A DNA stretch of 64,000 nucleotides. Origin: Endothia cerciana. Taxonomy: Eukaryota; Ascomycota; Sordariomycetes; Diaporthales; Cryphonectriaceae. This document shows positions 29,669-41,410 of the stretch, piece after piece. The position numbers and the translations under genes were made by a program. The stretch is from positions 248,001-312,000 of the forward strand of contig JALRMH010000029.1 in NCBI GenBank assembly GCA_026119935.1. The letters run 5' to 3'. Below the pieces are notes generated by a model. It was not told the DNA's origin. It did not search any database and was given only the letters and a program-made list of their open reading frames with translations. How positions within the stretch are numbered: the first letter of the stretch is position 1; each line of letters begins with the position of its first letter.

Positions 29669-31069
29669 ATGCGCCTCCCTCAAGCCCGAGTAGCCCCCGC
29701 CCTCTGCCGCGGCCTTCACGCCACGGCGCGGACCACCGCGGCACGCCCTCTCTCCTCTGTCCAACGCTCCCTCCTCCACCAGACCTCGGCCGCCTTCCGA
29801 CCTCGACAGCGCTACTTCTTCACCTCGAACCTGCGGCTCTGCAAGGACGGGAGCGGCGATGCCACCCCGACCTCCCCCCCCCTCGTGATCGACCCCAGAA
29901 TGCCCGAGCCAAGGCCCGACCACACACAACAAGCGCAGCAGCAGCAGCAGGATCAACATGGAGGAGGAGCAGGTAACAAGAGGAAGACGGCCAAACCCAC
30001 CGGCAGCGGCAGTGGAGGCGGCGGCGGCGGCGCCACCAAGAAGAAGCTCCGCGACCCCCTCCGCCGCGTCGCCTCCATCGCCCAGCGCTCCAGCCGCAAG
30101 CCGCCCAAGGCCACCCGCGACGGCCAGGGCGAGCCGGGCAAGGACTACAGCACGACCATCTGCGCCATCTGCGCCGCCGAGTCCTTCGACATGAAGACCG
30201 TCGTCCGGTCCCTCCAGGACCAGCACTACCTACTCGACCCGGACGGCCTCGACTTCGACGACGACGAGGTCGTCCACGTGGGCGTGCGCGGCGGCCCGGG
30301 TGACTTCTTCATCTTCGAGACCGGCACCGTCGTCACCTGGGGCCTGCCGCCCGAGAAGGGGATCGAGCTCGCGACCGGCTTCCTGGCCGCCGCCCACCAG
30401 AACTCGTACCTCCGGCAGATGGACCGGGACGACATGACGGAGAAGCTGGAGTTCGAGATGGACCCGACCACGCCCTGGAACATGATGAGGGGCGACATGG
30501 TGGTGCTGGGCACCAAGAGGGACGAGAGCGTCGACCTCGGCCCGACCGACGTCGGGCGCGCGAAGATCGCCTTCTCCTCCGGCCTGGCGAGGAGCACGAA
30601 GGTCGCCGTCCTCGAGACGCTCCTCAACTCGTACCTCGAGAGGACGGAGGAGCTGCCCGCGCAGCTCGAGATCGGCAGGCTGCGGGTGGGGATGGGGGAG
30701 GTCCTGCAGCGGACGGGCGAGCTCCTGCGGCTGCGCTCCCAGCTCAACTTCTTCTCGGAGCTGACCGACTCCCTGCCCGACAAGTTCTGGGACCAGCGGG
30801 CCGAGCTCAAGCTCGACAGCATCTACGACCAGGTCGGCAAGGCCCTCGACGTCCCCTCGCGCATCCGGGTCCTCAACCAGCGCATGGACTACGCGGACTC
30901 GATGCTGGAGACGTTCAGGGAGATGCTGCACTCGAACCACAGCGCGCGGCTGGAGTGGATCATCATCGTCCTGATCGCCATCGAGATCGGCTTCGAGCTG
31001 TTCCACCTGTGGAGGGAATACAGGGCGTCTGCCCCTGCAGAAGAGGTACAGGGGGCTTCTTCGGGTTGA
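29669..31069 (+). CDS. Mitochondrial RMND1/DUF155 family protein
   Basis: Single exon of 466 residues. The N-terminus (MRLPQARVAPALCRGLHATA) is rich in Arg and Ala and lacks acids, as in a mitochondrial targeting peptide. A Gln/Gly/Lys low-complexity linker (residues ~88-130) precedes the conserved DUF155 core: ICAICAAESFDMKTV, VHVGVRGGPGDFFIFETGTV, VTWGLPPEKGIEL, then a helical block with LDSIYDQVGKALDVPSRI and LNQRMDYADSMLET. A single C-terminal membrane helix (LEWIIIVLIAIEIGFELFHL) ends the domain. Human RMND1 and the yeast relative Mrx10 sit in the inner mitochondrial membrane and support mitochondrial translation, so the same role is inferred. The mitochondrial presequence separates it from the non-mitochondrial RMD1/RMD8 branch. 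Confidence 0.9.
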   Translation: MRLPQARVAPALCRGLHATARTTAARPLSSVQRSLLHQTSAAFRPRQRYFFTSNLRLCKDGSGDATPTSPPLVIDPRMPEPRPDHTQQAQQQQQDQHGGGAGNKRKTAKPTGSGSGGGGGGATKKKLRDPLRRVASIAQRSSRKPPKATRDGQGEPGKDYSTTICAICAAESFDMKTVVRSLQDQHYLLDPDGLDFDDDEVVHVGVRGGPGDFFIFETGTVVTWGLPPEKGIELATGFLAAAHQNSYLRQMDRDDMTEKLEFEMDPTTPWNMMRGDMVVLGTKRDESVDLGPTDVGRAKIAFSSGLARSTKVAVLETLLNSYLERTEELPAQLEIGRLRVGMGEVLQRTGELLRLRSQLNFFSELTDSLPDKFWDQRAELKLDSIYDQVGKALDVPSRIRVLNQRMDYADSMLETFREMLHSNHSARLEWIIIVLIAIEIGFELFHLWREYRASAPAEEVQGASSG

Positions 31070-33231
31070 TTTAAGGGGAGGTAAATAGGGCGGATGACTA
31101 GGTGGGTGATGTGAGCAAGGTGGATGTCGCCCCTGGCGAGAATTTTTATTTTTTTTAAATAAATAAAAAATGATACCCGACTTTTGTGCTATAGCGATAG
31201 GGTGTATTGGACGGCGAGCATTGCGTAGTGTGTGCAAGATATAGGATCTTCACTCGACTCAACTCCCCTCCCTCCCATGACCGTAGACCTTGGTGGGCTT
31301 GGCCTCCCGGTGTATACCGGCGCTGGCTTCCGAGCACCTGCTTGGTTTCTATACAAAAAAGGACCTTTCACGGATACTCATCCCAAGCAAGCAAGCAGTC
31401 TCGTCGCCGCCCGATTCCAGAGACACCAAATCGGTGGCCAACCGTCGACATTCACGGTGCAGAAGACCCCGAGCCGCGAGGGCATTGCTAGAAACAATGG
31501 TTCGCTGGCAAGTTCAGGTAGCCTTGATGAAGGACAGTCCGTCCTCGTCTGACCAAAGCATTGAATCCGTTGTGAGGTATATGCTGTCGGGTGAGGGAGA
31601 GGACAGAGCGGCGGAAGGTGTGGTCGAACGTCTCGAGTTAGTCCAGGCAGGCTAGTCTGTGTCGCCAGTTCAATGCTCGGTTCACATAGGTTCTTTCGGA
31701 TACGAATAGTCTGTCTGTCCCTACAAGGTCGCTCGGGGCGGTCCAGGGGACGAGGCGATGTCGGTGCCCTGCCAGTCTCATCTGCCGCGGACGGACCTAG
31801 AAGAGTCTGATATCCACCTGTCGCCGGCGTACACACAGAGCAGCCCGTGTCCCGTCTCCATGATGCGCACCGGATGACTTCTCTCGCGATGTGTCCCACC
31901 TTTTGTCGTTCACGAGCCCCCACTCGTCGCAGGGCTGCAGAGCCCCACCGCCCCCGCTGGCGTACCATGTATGACCACTTGGTCAATTCGATACAAAAGC
32001 GTCGTGGCGGGGCGGCGTGGTCCTTGCATACGTACGCATGATCAGACCGGCAATACATGTTGATGGGGTCTGAACCTGCGCGAACCGAGTCGAGCCGAGG
32101 CCTTGTGTGCAGTATCGCTCGCTGCCTGCCTCGGTCGCCTTCTGATCCGGCTTCTTGCCCCCGGGCGCTGCACCGGTTCCCTGCCCACCAGCCAAGCCAT
32201 TGTTCGAAGGAGGACCGCGTCCCGACACAGACGAGAACTCTACGAACCATCAATAACAGCCTCAGTCACGCCGCTCGCGCCGACACAAGTCAATCTGGAA
32301 ACGCACGCCCGGGGCATATCTACACAGCAATAATGCAACCTCGTAAGCCGTTAGATCCCCCGGTCAGGGCCCTCTACCTGGCCAACCCCTTCTCCCCCCT
32401 CCCCCCCAACCATGCCTAACAACACGCCCACCAGGAACCGCCGTCGCGGAGTATTGGCCTTGCAAGCCCTGCCCCGCCTGGCCTACATACCGATTACCTT
32501 CTCGTCATTCACCGTCCCCAGCGGGACCGGATGTCGTGCCTCCATATGCTTCATGTCTCAGAGCCGGGTCAGCTCAGATTCCCTGCCGCTCAGCTTAGGT
32601 CTTGATCCCCTCGGTCAGTTCAGCGTCTATTCCCGTAGGACACCGCCGTCATGCCCGGATTGGCGGGAAAAGCGCAGGGAATAAGGACTGAACGAAGGGA
32701 ATAGGCATGCTTCGTATATGTCCTGATAACTTCCGACACCCTCCGCTGGACTACAATCCTGATGACCTGTCAGAATGGCTAACGTCGGAAAATTGAATGG
32801 AACATTTTTGATCTATTGGCAGTTACTGCATCTGCATTAAATGATATCTGCATCAAACCCAGCAAAAAGGTTCTCATACATAGTACATCCGGGAGGGGGT
32901 ATGGGGGATGTGCGCGCGCGCGCGCGCACACACACACGCACACACACACACACATACACACACACAGCTGAACTCCGATTTCCTGTCCCGTCCCGAACTA
33001 AAGCATAACGGTCCGTCCCTCGACCAAAAGAGGTAGAGGAAGATAATGCTAAAACCTGTTTTTGAAGAACATTCGCAACTGATAATGAGTCAAACAAGCC
33101 CTCAGAACGCCGCGACCAGCCCGGGCATGGGATGTCAAGGAACGTCTGACCCAACCCCGGTACTGTGACATCATACACTCATCCCACTCGGTTCGTCTGG
33201 CAATCCATATCAATCGTCCGATATAAGGATA
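31070..33231. other. 2.2-kb intergenic region without a supported gene
   Basis: Between two convergent genes. The longest frame (31378-32253, minus, 291 codons) is Arg/Cys-rich with no domain and is judged spurious. A-rich tracts at 31143-31170 suit 3' end formation. An alternating purine-pyrimidine microsatellite lies at 32909-32967. Confidence 0.5.
32909..32967. repeat. (GC)n(AC)n dinucleotide microsatellite
   Basis: GTGCGCGCGCGCGCGCGC directly followed by about 20 AC/GC/AT dinucleotides. The whole run alternates purine and pyrimidine, the sequence class most prone to form left-handed Z-DNA. Confidence 0.9.
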
Positions 33232-36224
33232 TCAAACAGGCGTAGGTGGTTTCGCCTGAACATTTGCAGACGGTGCCGGCGAGGGTGTGGCTCCGTGCAG
33301 AGGACCCGGACTTGGTGACGCCATCTGCTGAGGTACGCCGTTCATGCCAGCCGGTGGTAGGGGTGCCGCTGAGCCTGAAAGCCTAGGGCTTGGTGACGAT
33401 TGACCTACGCCTCCGGGCATATTGGCGCGGAACTGTGCCAGCTTCTGGTAGTCGACGGGCGGACCTCCGATACCGATTCCGCCCAGCCCGGCAACCCCGT
33501 GATGGTTTCCGGAACCCGCGTGGTGACTTTGCTGCATTTTCTCATTGAACTGATTCATTCGCCCAATGACCTGGTTCCTCTGCTGTAATTGATGTTGATA
33601 CCGCTGCTCCGGCGACATCTGGCCGGACCATGCAGGTTGCGTACCTGCTGGCACGGGGCTCTGAGAGCTGGGCTGCGCACCATTTGAAGGAAAGCGAGGG
33701 ATTCCTGCAGGATGCCCACCAGGCTGCCCGGGTGTCCCGTATGGCCGCGCCTGGGGCATGGGCTGCTGACCAGGCCGTGGCGAATAGCTTTGAGCGCCCG
33801 GAAATTGTGACACCTGTGGAGACATGGTCCTCGGTGGTATGGACCCATTCATATGTGGTGCCATGTTGCCGGGCTGTTGTTGGTACTGAGGCTGCATACC
33901 AGGCTGTGTCTGTTGCGGATTGTAGCCCGTAAAACCTTGAGTGTATCGACCAGGAGTGGCAGGTGGGACATGTTGCTGATAGCTAGAGGCGGCCCGTTGC
34001 TGCTGCCCTGGGGTGCCCTGGTACGCTGGAACAGCGCCTGGCGTGCCGAACGTCCTCAACGGCTGCATAGGCTGCTGAGGATTCCACCCGTTTGGTCTCG
34101 CAAAAGGCTGTCCTGTCGGTGGACGGTGCTGTTGCGGTTGCATACCCGGCATCGGAGCGGACACTTGGCGCTGGTAGGACGGCGGTATTTGGGTGCGCAC
34201 AGGAGATTGCTGATAATGATTTGGTACAGGCACCGGGGTCTGGTTGGGCATCTGGAACTGGCGGTTGAACTGCTGGCCGGATTGGTACGGGGTGCCGTTG
34301 TGGTAACTCGGTGCCCGTTGTGCCTGTCTTGGAGTTTGTGCCGCCTGTGCCGCCTGTTGCTGTTGGTGCTGCCGGAGTCTCGCAGATCTCTCGTCCTCTT
34401 CCATGACACCCTTGTACACGTCGCTCCTGACCTCAATCTTGGTGCTCACGTTCAGCTCCTCCAGCTTGTCGGAGTTCAGGCGGGCGACAGCATACGGGGG
34501 TAGGCCCGCGATGATTACCGCAAGCTGGTCCTTGAGCATCTCATACGTCTCCCTCTCCTCCTCTGAGGGCTCCTGGGCCAGTGAGCCATTCAGCATGTCG
34601 GCCTTGGTCGGGTCGGCGGCGCCTCGATTCTGGCTGGTCGGCAAGGTCAAGAGTCGGTTCCTCTGGTAGGACGACAGCGTCTCGATGAGGTCTGAGATCT
34701 CCTGCAGGGTATCGTCCACCTCCTTCTCCTGTTCCGTCTTCTTGCCCGGCGCTTCATCGGTCAGACTCGGGTCGACCAGGCTGTCATCCCAGTTCCCAAC
34801 AGCCTCGGCAATCTCCTCTTCTTCGGCCGCGGTGATGGTAACCAGCCCTTCCGCATCGTTATCTTCGTCAGACAGCTCAGCCTCGATCAGCTGTTGCATG
34901 TACCGGTATCCCTGGCGCTGGTACCACACACGGCCAACCTCGCCCGACGATATGACTGCACCGCTGTCATCCTTCTCCGGCGCGAAACTCGAAAATGCCC
35001 CGCGGAACAGAGCTTCCATCTCGGTGATCTCGACGTCGGACGATGAGGGTTTCTGACCTGCCAGGCTCAATGTCCTCTCCCGTTTGCGATCCTTGTTCTT
35101 GTGGGTGGGCGTCGCGTTGCTGTAATCCAGCCAGACGCCGGTAGTGAGCTCCTTGACGAAGTATGACTCCTTGTCGTGACGGTACGTCGCCCGTTCTGCC
35201 AGCTCGGGGTGGTAAAAGCCCAACAGCTTGCCCTTGGTCTGCGCCTTGGACGCCTTCGGTGCCTCCAGGGGTGGTAGAGTGGGGGGTGAAGGGAACAGTT
35301 CACCCAAGGTCGGCGCTCGAGCGTGCTTCTGTTGCACTGCTGATGGGAGGACGGTCGTCATGGACATTCCATGTGGTAGTTGGACATCATGCAGTAGCTT
35401 AGCACCGCCGCCTGCGTCCCCGCCGGAGCCTCGTCTCGGAAGGCTGGAGAATAGGTGTCGTCCTTGTGGTGCCTGGCCGAAGATGGTCAGGACTGTGTTG
35501 TCAGTCGCGGGTTTTCGCACAAGATCGTCAAGGTTCTCGAAGGGATCGATATCGGTCGATGGCGCATTGCCGGGGTAGGACATCTCCCTGTTGTGCATAT
35601 CAAGGGCCTTCTCCTTGAGCCTGTTCAGCCGGATGAGGTCCTCCTCGTCAGACCTGGCGCCGTCGGCAGGTTCTTCGGATCGCAGCTCAACGGCTCTATC
35701 GTCGATGGCCTGCTTGAGGTCCAGAACGAGCTGGTCGAGCAATTGGTAGGCATCGTGGTTGACCTTGTCCTCGATGCAGCGGGGCTTAGGGCCATCCTCG
35801 TCGGACTTTTGTCGCTTCAGCTGGGGCCCGTCGGCGGTGGAGGAGTCTGGTAGGGGCCGCTTGAGGATGGATGGCGTGGTGTCGTATCTAGGAGATGCTA
35901 TTTAGCAGGTGGTATAGATGGATGCAGGGTCCACATTGATAAAGTAAATAAATAAAATAAAATAAAAAGCGTCGCGTACCTTTTGAGGACATCATAATAG
36001 TCGCGAATTAGTGTCCTCTCGTCGCGCAGTGGCTGTTCGTCATTGACGACGGGCGGGGCCCCGTTGGCATCATCTAGCTTTGCTGGTCCATCGTCGCTGA
36101 CCTCACGCTTGCGCTTTGTGGTGGTGGGACCGTCGAGTTGAGGTTCTGATGGGGACGACAGCCCCAGGCCAGCTGCTGCAGCAAGGCCATTGGCCTGCGC
36201 AACAGCCTCAGCGGGCGAGGCCAT
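33232..36224 (-). CDS. Large Gln/Pro-rich nuclear protein of filamentous fungi, function unknown
   Basis: Two exons, 35980-36224 and 33232-35887, joined over a 92-bp intron, give 966 residues. The junction recreates DVLKRYDTTPSILKRPL, a continuous conserved-looking stretch. The N-terminus has two basic clusters (TTTKRKREVSD and LKRQKSDED) that could be nuclear localisation signals. The middle (residues ~130-520) contains conserved-looking blocks: TLGELFPSPPTLPPLEAPK, KGKLLGFYHPEL, LDYSNATPTHKNKDRKRE, EMEALFRGAFSSFAPEKDDS and VWYQRQGYRYMQQLIEAE. An acidic helix-rich zone follows. The C-terminal 400 residues are almost pure Gln/Pro/Gly, as in transcription co-regulators. I know similar fungal proteins as uncharacterised and cannot assign a complex with confidence. 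Confidence 0.85.
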
Positions 36225-38829
36225 TGTGACAGCCCGTCTGGATAGCTGGTGCAGTCGACAGAGATCGAGGCTGCGCGGGCGGGTTGGGGGGGGTGTGCAA
36301 AAGGGTGGCCGGATGGTTATCGAGATTTGACGGGAGGTGTGGTTTGTCGCGACTTGCTCGTCGCGTTGGCCTCGCGCGATGGGGGGGGATGGGGGGGTGG
36401 TTTCTTGCCTGGGGAGTTCCAAGGGAGAAACGGAGACCTTTCAGATCTGTCGCTGTCAGGTCCTGCCGGGTGCGAAAAGGTAGAACCAAGCTAGCCTTTG
36501 GCGCTAGCCCTCCCTGGGGATAGCCGGCCACTTATGTAATCACCAAACCTCATCAAACCTCGAGGCACCCTCAACCACAGCCACCGATGTTCGATCATGA
36601 AGAGCGTCTCCCGGTTGGGATCGATGGATCTCGTGCTGCGGGAGGACATATAGACTCACCGACCTGAGCAGGTTTATGGCCTGCTACCCGTCGAAGACCG
36701 CATGCCTGATGGCCTGCGCGACGGTCAAGCTGCCGTCCTCCTTCGGCACAAGCTGTGATGGGATGGCCTTAGCCTCCCATGCTCGAAGGAGAACTTAGAC
36801 CTGGGCGTCCCCTCACAGCCCTGCACACACGTTGCCTTTGTTGTACAGCGGAGGTCTTTACGTCTCGACGGATCCTCCTTCAGCAGATGCCGTGGTGTAT
36901 ATGCCACACGCGTGCTCGAACCTACCTGCTCGGAACTCTACGAATGCCTACGCTCAGGTCCAGCACCACTTCACGTCTTCAGGGACCATTCCTGTCCACC
37001 GACTAGCTTCTTCCGCACGAGAATCGCGTGGGCTGGCGATGAGTGCCTACGTATCGCGTGGCCGAAGGGGTGTGATCCTCTACCCCTGAGATAATCACCA
37101 CCATGCTGGAGCCACCAGCGCTCCTATCCCCGTCGTGGGCATCGCCCGCCTCCCTCCCTCCCTCCCTCCCTCCCTCCCTCCCGTCGTCTCATGTAGCGAG
37201 CAGTGTCTGTCGTCATGGGTGCTCTGGCAAGGCAGATGGCATGCCCACGCCCGACGATTCCTAATGACAGTCATATTGACCCGTCAGAGCAGAAGAGAAC
37301 TACGTAGTGGGTGTCGTATAGGGGAACACCGGCAGCCCGGTGCCGAATACAAGAACATACAGCTGTGTATGAGGCTACACGAGTCCACATGACTAGAGAC
37401 CTTGGAGATCCTGCCTTGAAGCTTGGAAGGCCTGATAGATGCATGAGAGGCTCGGCCATGGCAGCCTTGCTGGTCCTAGCCGTCCGTCCTTGGATCAAGA
37501 CATTTTCGTGCGGTACACTCGCAGCAGTGGCGTCTCCAACTCGGGAGAGTCTGGAGAGCGGGTTGTCGGGTCGGAATTTTCAAGGCAGACCCGTAGCCTT
37601 TCACACTTTGTGCTGGGTGGGTGGAGAAGACGACTGGCCAATGGGGTCGAGGCCGACGAGGAGGTTGAGGTCGGGGGTTCAGCCCTCGAAGAAGTGTTGT
37701 TGATGTTGGCAGACGGGCGCTGGACGGCGCGGACGGGGAAGCCTGACTTAAGACTACAGCGGAGCCGCCCCCAACGAGTCCGCTGAGGTGCAAGCCCCAG
37801 GCCTAGAACGGCAGGGCGACAGGGGTTACGGACGCCCTGCCGTGCCTGCATGGCATCCCCGCGTCAGGTCCGCCTAGCGAGCCTGGATCGATTGGCGCCA
37901 GACCCCTGGACATGGACCCTCCTACCAGGGTCACTGCCCACTTATAAACCTTCGCGCGCGTCTACCACGGCGGACAGCCCACACACTTCCACGTCGACCC
38001 TCGAGGTTCACTTCACAAGATCGCGGCAAGCCTCGTTCATGTGCTGCGCTGGCCGGCGCTTAGCCAGGCTGCTTGGTCCGGCTGCCACCTCGACCCTGCA
38101 CCCAAGTCTCGCGATCCACCCGGGAAGACACCTCACGTCCACGCCACCCGAGTTGCTATATCTGGCTCGGACGCAAGGCATTGGGCCTCGATGATGCCGC
38201 GATGATGGTCGACCTCTGTGGCCTCATCTCAGCTTTCATGCTGCGGTTCGTGATGGACTCATGCCCCGGCGGTCTAGAACCGGGGCTGGGTTCCGGAAGG
38301 CCTGGCCAGGACTATCGTGGCCCTACTCTATCTCGCCTCGTATCGAGATTCTCGCATACTTACAAAAGACGCTTCAGGTATCCCCAAAGTTGGGTTGGGC
38401 CCTTGCGCTATACCACATCATAACCTCCATCACTCGCATTCTGATCTCTTCTTCCTTTTCTTCATCCTCTTCAGTACACAGCACGATCTTGCCTCCCTTC
38501 CTTTCGTTTCTGCAACCCCGTAGCGCCGACTCGAGGCCATCGTCCACTTGTCTAATCCACACCTACCTATTATAACACCTGTGGCCTCGGTGCTGCGACC
38601 GCATGGCCCTTGTCGTCTCTCTCTGATACTTGAGCTCCGCGCTTCTATTCCCTCTGCACTCTCATACCAGCGAGTCTGGGACGGGACCTCTCATAACACC
38701 TTGGGCGCCAGTCCGCCCTTCGACCACTTGGCCCAATCTTCTTTCTCACACCTCTCAGTCATTCTTTATTTTCTTTCCTTTCCTCTCGCTGAAACCAAAA
38801 GCAGAACAGAACAGAACAGAACCAACAAC
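36225..38829. other. 2.6-kb intergenic region between divergent genes
   Basis: No frame shows a domain. It contains a (TCCC)n tract of about nine units at 37149-37182 and CT-rich stretches from 38430 to 38790 leading up to the Ser/Thr-rich gene. A short GAACA repeat (about 38804-38821) lies directly before that gene's start codon. Both flanking promoters should be here. Confidence 0.45.
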
Positions 38830-40842
38830 ATGCATATCAAATATTTCTTATTCGACTTTCTTCTGTTGTCAGCAGTCGAGGCTGGTCCTCTGAAGAGGGC
38901 CCCTCAGTATCACCCGGGAGGCATACGCGGGCGCCAGGAAGGGGTACGATACACCAATACCAGCTCCGTCGCTCCGGTTCTGGCCAGCTCGTCGGCGCCA
39001 TCCCTCTCCGAGACGGCTTCGACATCGGTATCCGCCCACGCTGCCAGCCTGCCGTCGACCCAGACATCCGACTCACAAACGTCGGGGACGCTGGAGGTCG
39101 TACCCGTGTCGCAGTCGGCAACCCGCCGGGCCTCAACCGCATCGGTAATATCGTCGCCCAAGACCTCCCAGGAATCAGAGACCGGCACGACGTCCGCGGC
39201 AGGAGCCTCGCGGGGTTCTGCATCACCATCCGATTCTCAGACCAAAACGACCGGGAAAGCCAGCCCCACCAGTGGTGGCGGCCTGCAGACGGCCAGTTCG
39301 GAGACCACCGTCATCACTTTCACGCCACCAGTCTCCACACGACAGTCCTCTCTGGCGACGACAGGCTCCCAGGCCGCCTCGGGGAAGGTTTCCGAGAGCT
39401 CATCGGCCTTGGCCAGTGCCAGCGGGCTGCAGTTGACTTCTACACTATCACAAGGCACCCCTAGCGACACCATCCTCATCTCATCCGAGACAGCGTCACC
39501 CGAGGTTTCTGCTTCACCGTCAAGGGCCTCGACCGTCTCGCCGATTAGTTCCCAGGCCTCTTCTGGGGAACTCTCACTGAGCACCGCGGGGCCCTCCGGA
39601 GCCTCTCCCACCTCTCTGAACGCGCAAGTCGGCATCTCCCAGACCGCCCAAGAGCAACCCTCGATATCAAGCACCCACGATGGGACCTCTCAGACCATCT
39701 CCCGAACACCCTCGGCCTCCGCAGTCGACCCAGCCACGGAGATCACAGACTCCGCCGCCCCAACAGGGGCGACTACCACCAACCTCGCCCAAGATACTAC
39801 GGCAGAGCCTACGGCGACCGAGAAGGCTGGCGGCTCATCCACGGTCTCGAAAACTGCCCGGTCTAGCGAGACCTCGAGCGCTAGCGGATCCCCGACGCTT
39901 AGTACCACCACCAGCTCGAGCCAGGATGCGGGACAGGCGACGGCGACCGACAAGGCTGGCGGCTTATCTGCGGGCTCGGGAAGCACTCGGTCCGGCGAGC
40001 CCTCTATGACAGCAACTTCTGAAGCCGGGGGCGCAGGCCTCGTGACAGTTACCGTCCCCTCGTCAACAGCAGTCGTCACCGTCCAACCGAGCTCGAGCAC
40101 CAGCCGACCCTCCTCCTCCTCCTCCTCCCGCTCGTCCGAGGCCAAGGCCTCCTCCCCCACTTCTTCTGAAGCCGGGGCTGCAGGCGTCGTAACGATCACC
40201 GTGCCCTCGTCCACGGCTTATGCCACCGTGACGCCCTCGGCGAGTTCCAGCCCGGCCTCATCCCCGACAAGCTCCAGCTCGACCATCCGGGTCGCCGAGA
40301 GCACCTCGGCCTCGTCCCCGACAAGCTCCAGCCCGACAGCCGAGCCAACACCGACAGTGTCCACCCACACCGAACAGGCCCGACCAGACGCCACGACCAC
40401 AGTCGAGATCCCCGCCGAGCCCACAACAACAAGTACCGCCCAGCAGCACGAACATCCCACCACCTCATCCTCATCCCCACCATCCCCATCGGCCGACGCC
40501 TCATCGGGGGCCGCGCCCTTCGCCGTGGTCCCCGTGACCCAAAATCACAACAACAACAACAACAACAACAACCCCGCCGCTGCCACCTCGACCACCTCGC
40601 AGGAAGCAGCAACCGCCGCCGCCCCCGCGCCGACCTCCTCCACCGAGGGCGGCAGCAGCAGCAACACCGTCGGCAACGGCGACATCGCCCAGCCCGGGGG
40701 TACCTCCACGAGCACGAGCGTGCGCGGGATCACGACGAGCATCTTCGTGACGGTCACGGCCGTCTCGACACTCATCGAGAAGGAGACGGTGTTCGTCGGC
40801 CTCGCCACGACCACCGTGACGGTCGCGGGCGGGCTATTCTAA
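38830..40842 (+). CDS. Secreted Ser/Thr-rich mucin-like protein
   Basis: The start at 38830 is chosen because it begins a good signal peptide (MHIKYFLFDFLLLSAVEA), followed within a few residues by a Kex2-type site (PLKR-AP). The frame is open further upstream, but without a secretion signal. The 670-residue product is dominated by Ser, Thr, Ala and Pro, as in heavily O-mannosylated wall or surface proteins. Imperfect repeats are visible: two copies of SEAG(G/A)AG(L/V)VT(V/I)TVPSSTA, two of PTATEKAGG/TATDKAGG, and several TSSSP units. An Asn run (NHNNNNNNNN) lies near residue 570. The C-terminus is beta-prone (TTSIFVTVTAVSTLIEK, then TVFVGLATTTVTVAGGLF) and does not look like a clear GPI signal. 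Function is likely structural or adhesive at the cell surface. Confidence 0.78.
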   Translation: MHIKYFLFDFLLLSAVEAGPLKRAPQYHPGGIRGRQEGVRYTNTSSVAPVLASSSAPSLSETASTSVSAHAASLPSTQTSDSQTSGTLEVVPVSQSATRRASTASVISSPKTSQESETGTTSAAGASRGSASPSDSQTKTTGKASPTSGGGLQTASSETTVITFTPPVSTRQSSLATTGSQAASGKVSESSSALASASGLQLTSTLSQGTPSDTILISSETASPEVSASPSRASTVSPISSQASSGELSLSTAGPSGASPTSLNAQVGISQTAQEQPSISSTHDGTSQTISRTPSASAVDPATEITDSAAPTGATTTNLAQDTTAEPTATEKAGGSSTVSKTARSSETSSASGSPTLSTTTSSSQDAGQATATDKAGGLSAGSGSTRSGEPSMTATSEAGGAGLVTVTVPSSTAVVTVQPSSSTSRPSSSSSSRSSEAKASSPTSSEAGAAGVVTITVPSSTAYATVTPSASSSPASSPTSSSSTIRVAESTSASSPTSSSPTAEPTPTVSTHTEQARPDATTTVEIPAEPTTTSTAQQHEHPTTSSSSPPSPSADASSGAAPFAVVPVTQNHNNNNNNNNPAAATSTTSQEAATAAAPAPTSSTEGGSSSNTVGNGDIAQPGGTSTSTSVRGITTSIFVTVTAVSTLIEKETVFVGLATTTVTVAGGLF

Positions 40843-41410
40843 GGGGGAGGGGGCGATAGATACATAGGTTCACCCTGTGGGAGAAAGGGGGGGGGGGCAT
40901 TGGTTGGAATGTGCCGGGATTGGATTCATGAGGGGCCGCCTATAGATTGATGAAACCGCGAAGGACATACCGCGGATATCGGAACACAGTCACGTACCCA
41001 GATCAATTTTTTTTTATTTTTTTATGCTTTTATTCTTTTTATTTTATAGAACAGCACAACTCAATACAGTAATCTTAATACACCTAGGCCCGACTAGAAC
41101 TCCACCATGCGAAACTGTTAAACGTGATCTTGTAGTTGTAATGCGTTTATTTCACGTCAACGATGCCCAGATGTCAGGAAGCTATACGCTTTCCGATATC
41201 TGCGCCCAGTCTACAGAGGGGACCAATACATGTACAGTAACAAACTACTCCCGTTACTCCATGCGATGCCTGTCTGTCCCCGACCTTCGCCATACATGCA
41301 TCCCGAGCAACGCCAGCGGGAAATGCTTCGGTGCTCATACCAACCCCGTCCTCCTGCTTACCAGCTAGCACTAAACCGTCCAGATCCGCAGACCCCCCAC
41401 AAATATCTGG
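40843..41410. other. Gap between convergent genes
   Basis: About 570 bp holding 3' UTR sequence of both neighbours. There is a G run at 40887-40896 and T-rich tracts at 41005-41047. Nothing else is recognised. Confidence 0.6.

Noticed and set aside
31378..32253. Minus-strand frame of 291 codons
   Set aside because: Arg/Cys-rich text without domains, no plausible promoter or splice context; typical of chance frames in GC-rich intergenic DNA.
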